A model generated the notes under the pieces. The model had not been told where the DNA came from, searched no databases, and was given only the letters and a program-made list of their open reading frames with translations. A program made the translations under genes and the position numbers. Source: Blumeriella jaapii (Eukaryota; Ascomycota; Leotiomycetes; Helotiales; Drepanopezizaceae). Taken from it: a DNA stretch of 64,000 bases. The stretch covers positions 310,001-374,000 of the forward strand of contig VWND01000084.1 in assembly GCA_009599575.1 (NCBI GenBank), read 5' to 3'. This document shows, one piece after another, positions 60,171 to 64,000 of this stretch. The first letter of the stretch is position 1, and each line of letters starts with the position of its first letter.

Positions 60171-60376
60171 ATGGAGAACCATCCCGCCTGTAGGGGAAGG
60201 GCTCAAATAGCGACCATTTGTCACACACTTCTTTAATATAACTGCTTTCTCGAGGGTCTCTTTTTGTATGTAAAAATCCCCAGCTTAACACGTCTCCAAT
60301 GCCCTGCGGGAGGCTTGAGGTTGCGCAATTTCACTGTCCCCTCCAGACGTTAAATAATATCATCATCATCATCATC
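60171..60376 (+). repeat. Short dispersed repeat with LINE-type simple tail, copy B
   Basis: Matches 6,981-7,206 in the same orientation (atggagaaccatccc, actgctttctcgag, aggcttgaggttgcgc) and ends in (ATC)n at 60,360-60,376. Same interpretation as copy A. Confidence 0.6.
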
Positions 60377-62620
60377 GCCGTGGCCCTTTTGGCCCGTTGA
60401 CGTATAGCGTCATCTCCGATCACTCGTTAGGGCGGCAAGTGCTGCTCTTGTCGTCTAGCCGTTTCGGTGGGTTCGTCTACGCATTTAAGAGCCATTATGT
60501 ACATTACATTATCGACGTTTCCGCACCGTATGGGATTCACTGGATCTTACAAGTGTATGTATCACTTTAAATAAATATATATATATGTATAGCACTCTCA
60601 TTCTTTCGCTGTATTCAGGGTGTTCTGGCTGACATATCGAGTAGCCAGAATAAGTCTTCCTAGGCTCAGGTTCACGTTAAGTCCCTCTTTGATATTTCAG
60701 GATGCACTGGACAGAATCACCACATGCTGCGTTCAGATATGGATCTAGTTGAAAAAAGACTCGACTCAAAGTTGCTCTCTGCTATTCTGCTGTCAGCAAA
60801 ACTCTGGCTGTCAAGTGACAGACGTGTGCAGAAGGGTAGTGCGAACGAGAGTTCCTGCCGGCTGTGATGTCCCGGCGGTATGTCAGAGTTGGGACACATG
60901 TAGAAAAGCTGCGACGTTCTACTCACCTTCCCGGCTTGAATGATGAAAGACGAAAACACATTCCCGATGCATGCTCACGGGGGTTGGGCGTCACAGTCGA
61001 TCTGAGTCCCTATCAAGAACGACTCAAGTCATTTCGAGCGATAGAGTGGAGTCTTCTCTTGCGAAAGATTCCGTCTAACCAGGACTCGGCATTTTCAGGA
61101 TTGTAATAAAGTCTGTCCGCCCAGCAAGTCAGAGCTTACTGTTTATCGATGCGTGATTGAAAAGTCGTTCTATCACGTTTGACGGTGCAAAAGAGCCTCG
61201 CTTGAAAGGAAGGGCAAAGGATTTCGACGGCAGCATTTGTACCTATTGTAGTCTACCAAGAGAAACATCTTCTTCGAGTCTTCACGATGAGTAGACCTAG
61301 AGATTCGTCCAGTCTGATAACAACTTTCTCACTCGATATCAAGAATGCAGCCTTAGCGTTACGAGGCGGAAGAACGAACGGTCGACATCAGCATCAGCAT
61401 CAACATCTGCAGAGCATCGTCGCCAGGAAAGTGCGTGACGAAGTGTCCACCCATCCAGCATTCCCATCCCCGTCCGTGTATCTCTCCCTTCACGATGAGC
61501 GAACCGCCTGGGAGACGTAGATAGATGAGTGCTAAGACTTCAAGGTCCGTGACAAGCACGCGTGATGTCGACCGGGCCTATTTAACTAACTGGCTTTGCG
61601 AGCTCGACACCCCTCGCAATGGCGGACAACACTGCTTGGTGAGAATTGGTGTTTCGACTGTAGCCGTGTGTGAGTGGTACTGTACGTGATGAGAAGCGAA
61701 TGTTTCCCTCGCTTGAGACGGGCAGGGGAGGTGGGTGAGGAGCAGGAGGCAGGGGAGGCGGCTGGTGCGAAGAACTGGGCAGGGAGTGACTCGAACGCAA
61801 GATGACAATTCAGCGGCCGCGGCGGCGACGGGGATGGTGTTGATGGATAGCTCTTGAGGAACACGCTCTCAGGAATCTGTTATACAACGCAGGCGGAGAA
61901 ACCAGAGTGAGCTTCAGAGCAAGAAGATTGTGTAGAGAAGAGAATAGCGACAATTGCACAACCTGGGAAAGAAGGAGATGAATGGCGTTGTGTGCGTTGT
62001 GTTTCCCATCTTGTTTGTGACGTTTAACCCCAAGCAGAGACATTCTCAACCACCACGATTTGCTTTCTCCGCTCACGTGATATTACAACATCAAAACTGT
62101 ACTGTACATCAGTAGTGTTGAATTAGCTTTTATTACCCCACCTCAATAAGTTCGCTTGAGGTGAAGCGAAGTAAACAAACGGGCCAGTCGCTTGCCGCCA
62201 TCACTTCAACCCTCCGAGTCCATAAAGCACAGTTATGTAAAGGTCGCGCTCGCCCTTCCAAAAGAATATCCCCAATATGTTACCGGATATGGCACACTAC
62301 TACCCATCAAGAAATAGCTCGAAGTCCATTCTTTCCATTCCCAGCTCCGAAAAGCTTACGCAAACGTGGCCGGCCTTCACATCCGGTCACCTGAGCAAGA
62401 AACAAGCAAGTCGTCCTCCACGTGCGCTTCTCAATCTGCGCAGCTACCTACCTACATAGCAAGCAGCCGATGCATGCATGCGTGCACGACACCAGATCTT
62501 CCGATCCTGCTCTCCTGTACGATACCTACCTCTAAGGTAGGTAGGCAAGCCGTTGTTTCCGCAACCCAACGAGAATAGACCGACCAAGCTGACCCTGCTC
62601 AGTCTCCCCTCGCCGCACGT
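60377..62620. other. Long stretch without a supportable gene
   Basis: Normal composition, several overlapping short frames on both strands, none protein-like. A (CAGCAT)n-like run occurs at 61,387-61,408. Nothing else recognised. Confidence 0.45.
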
Positions 62621-62651
62621 CCATCCATCCATCCATCCATCCATCCATCCA
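62621..62651. repeat. (CATC)n microsatellite
   Basis: About eight perfect tetranucleotide units. It creates the spurious Trp-Met-Asp-Gly repeats seen in minus-strand frames. Confidence 0.9.
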
Positions 62652-62745
62652 CCCAGACCGTCGACGAGCGAGACAGACGGCACCAAGCCAGAGCTGGACA
62701 GACGCCCCCGCGTCCGTCCTCGCGCTGCACCGCAGACTTCCTCTA

Positions 62746-62783
62746 CCCCATCCCATCCCATCCCATCCCATCCCATCCCATCC
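62746..62783. repeat. (CCCAT)n minisatellite
   Basis: About seven pentanucleotide units ending at tcctttcc. Confidence 0.9.
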
Positions 62784-62811
62784 TTTCCTCCTCCTCGGCG
62801 CGTGCTGAACA

Positions 62812-62851
62812 GCCAAGTAGGTCGCCAAGTAGGTAGCCAAGTAGGTAGCCA
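62812..62851. repeat. Three tandem 12-mers (GCCAAGTAGGTM)
   Basis: GCCAAGTAGGTC, GCCAAGTAGGTA, GCCAAGTAGGTA, then a partial fourth. Related aggtaggta words lie nearby at about 62,534-62,545 and 62,948-62,956. Confidence 0.85.
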
Positions 62852-63135
62852 GAGCCCCCTTCCCTCGCGCACCCGGTACCGTACCGCAGAGCTCGTGCGG
62901 CAGCTCTCTGCGCGAGAGACGAGCAGCCATTCCTCGCTGTCTACATAAGGTAGGTACGCAAGTTCGCCGATCCCGCTCAAAGCGCCATGCTCGCACGTCG
63001 TCGTCCGTGTACGAGAGGCAAGCCACTCTCCGGTTTGACGTCCCGTTCCGAGTCCACGGTGGACGGACGGAGTAGAATCGGTCAATGGCGCGTCTCAAAC
63101 CCACGCTCGGAATCACGAGCACGAGCACCAGGCCG

Positions 63136-63165
63136 CAAGCAGCAGTAGCAGCAGTAGCAGCAGCT
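63136..63165. repeat. (GCAGTA/GCA)n trinucleotide run
   Basis: Short run of agcagcagtagcag units. Confidence 0.85.
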
Positions 63166-63250
63166 TTACTTTCCCACGTCAAAGTCGAAATAAGCAAGTG
63201 AGCAAAGTAAGCCGGTCGGCACAACATTCATTACTAGAATCTGATCTGCG

Positions 63251-63320
63251 TGTCTGCTCTGGCTCTCTCTCTCTCTCCCCCTCTCTCCCTCTCTCGCTCC
63301 CTCCCTCTCTCCTTCGCCCC
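63251..63320 (+). promoter_or_regulatory. Long CT tract, possible core-promoter element
   Basis: An almost pure pyrimidine tract of about 60 nt. In filamentous fungi such tracts often lie just upstream of transcription starts of active genes. No coding start that it could serve is visible inside the window, so the gene may lie to the right. Confidence 0.35.
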
Positions 63321-64000
63321 AATCTACCTACGTCCGGGCTGCTTGCTAGGCATCCCTTATATCCTCCCTCCTCCCTCTCCCCATACCCGTACGTAGTAGC
63401 ATGCATGCACTGCATCTCCATCCAGCACCTCGCCCTGATCATTTCCTGTACACCGCAGCAACCCACATTACCCAGCCAGCTCCCTAGACCCGCTCGCAGA
63501 TCTCGCAAACCCGTCTATCAATCATCCAAAGCCGGGCCCACCGGAGGTCAAAGATCCCAAAGAGAAGAAAGATGGAAAGGAAAATGAGGCCCCGTCGTAT
63601 ATGGCTCGTCTATCAGCAAACACAAATCATGACAGGCGCGACATCGCTGGCAAACCATCACACCAGAAAAGGTTCGGTTCGCATCCCCCTCGTTCCCTAT
63701 TCCAAACCAGCGAAGCCAAGCCTGAAACCCAAATCATAAATGACGAGCGAGGCGAAATAGCACATGATGGTATCAAAAAGGAAAAAAATAAAACACAAAC
63801 GACCAACTGTGCGCGGAATCCATATCCAGAGAAGCACCGAACTAAAAAAGGACAACAGCAACGAGCTGCGCGCAAATGTGACTTCCCCCATTTATATGTA
63901 ACCAAGAGCCGATTCGAAAGCCGTAAATCCTAAGTATCGAGGAGAATCCCGAACCAGCACAGAGCCAAAGAACTTCACCGACATAGAGAGCAGAGTCACG
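63321..64000. other. Window end without a supportable gene
   Basis: The frames 63,198-63,587 and 63,601-63,933 look like non-coding DNA read as protein (low hydrophobicity, no family features). An A-rich part near 63,775-63,800 could be the 3' UTR of a minus-strand gene or a leader. Confidence 0.4.

Noticed and set aside
62450..62545. Telomere-like repeats (ctacctacctac)
   Set aside because: Only a few units, not TTAGGG, and interspersed with unique sequence.
62444..63227. Two minus-strand frames over 200 codons with Trp-Met-Asp-Gly and Gly-Trp-Asp-Gly-Met repeats
   Set aside because: The repeats are translations of the CATC and CCCAT microsatellites, and the rest has no protein-like features.

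Overview
This is nuclear DNA of a filamentous ascomycete (Pezizomycotina). The evidence is short GT-AG introns of about 50 nt, CT-rich promoter tracts, a three-exon eS30 ribosomal protein gene, a fungal DUF262 protein, and a transposon block altered by repeat-induced point mutation (RIP). I cannot name the species. The window has two compositions: balanced-GC flanks (1-7,362 and 57,281-64,000) and one very AT-rich block between them.

Left flank: the 3' end of an unrecognised gene, an uncertain ORF patch at 1.16-1.62 kb, a DUF262 (GmrSD-like) gene whose frame seems broken (1,848-3,855), a secreted CREG-family protein on the minus strand with a probable GC-AG intron (4,316-5,258), the eS30 gene (5,973-6,365), and a short repeat with a LINE-type simple-repeat tail (6,981-7,206).

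The AT-rich block (7,363-57,280) can be read as a single Tad-like LINE insertion, bounded by a 16-bp target-site duplication and later filled by other elements. Two copies of a chromodomain Ty3/gypsy element (here Gypsy-1) inserted in it: Gypsy-1A at 8,361-45,511 (+) and Gypsy-1B at 48,097-54,508 (-). A Ty1/copia element (8,960-28,396) and an 11.3-kb Gypsy-2 element (2B, 33,902-45,193) inserted into Gypsy-1A. A second Gypsy-2 (2A, 14,916-26,132) inserted into the copia element. Every insertion has matching LTRs and a 4-5 bp target duplication. With the insertions removed, Gypsy-1A is 6,413 nt, against 6,412 nt for the uninterrupted Gypsy-1B, and the broken LINE reverse-transcriptase and copia RNase H frames read through. 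All these elements are dead: Gln and Trp codons have become stops, Cys has become Tyr and ATG has become ATA, which is the RIP pattern.

The most interesting items are: (i) a conserved accessory region of about 3.1 kb, holding two unknown reading frames, between integrase and the 3' LTR in both Gypsy-2 copies; (ii) a consistent mutation gradient inside the LTRs, with outer ends spared and inner ends mutated; (iii) an island of normal base composition inside Gypsy-2A that coincides with an 81-bp in-frame deletion; (iv) a hairpin motif shared by two unrelated gypsy families.

Right flank: a small unrecognised gene next to the LINE end (57,510-57,818), a second copy of the LINE-tailed short repeat (60,171-60,376), long stretches with no supportable gene, and a cluster of simple repeats and a CT tract (62.6-63.3 kb) that may be the upstream region of a gene outside the window.
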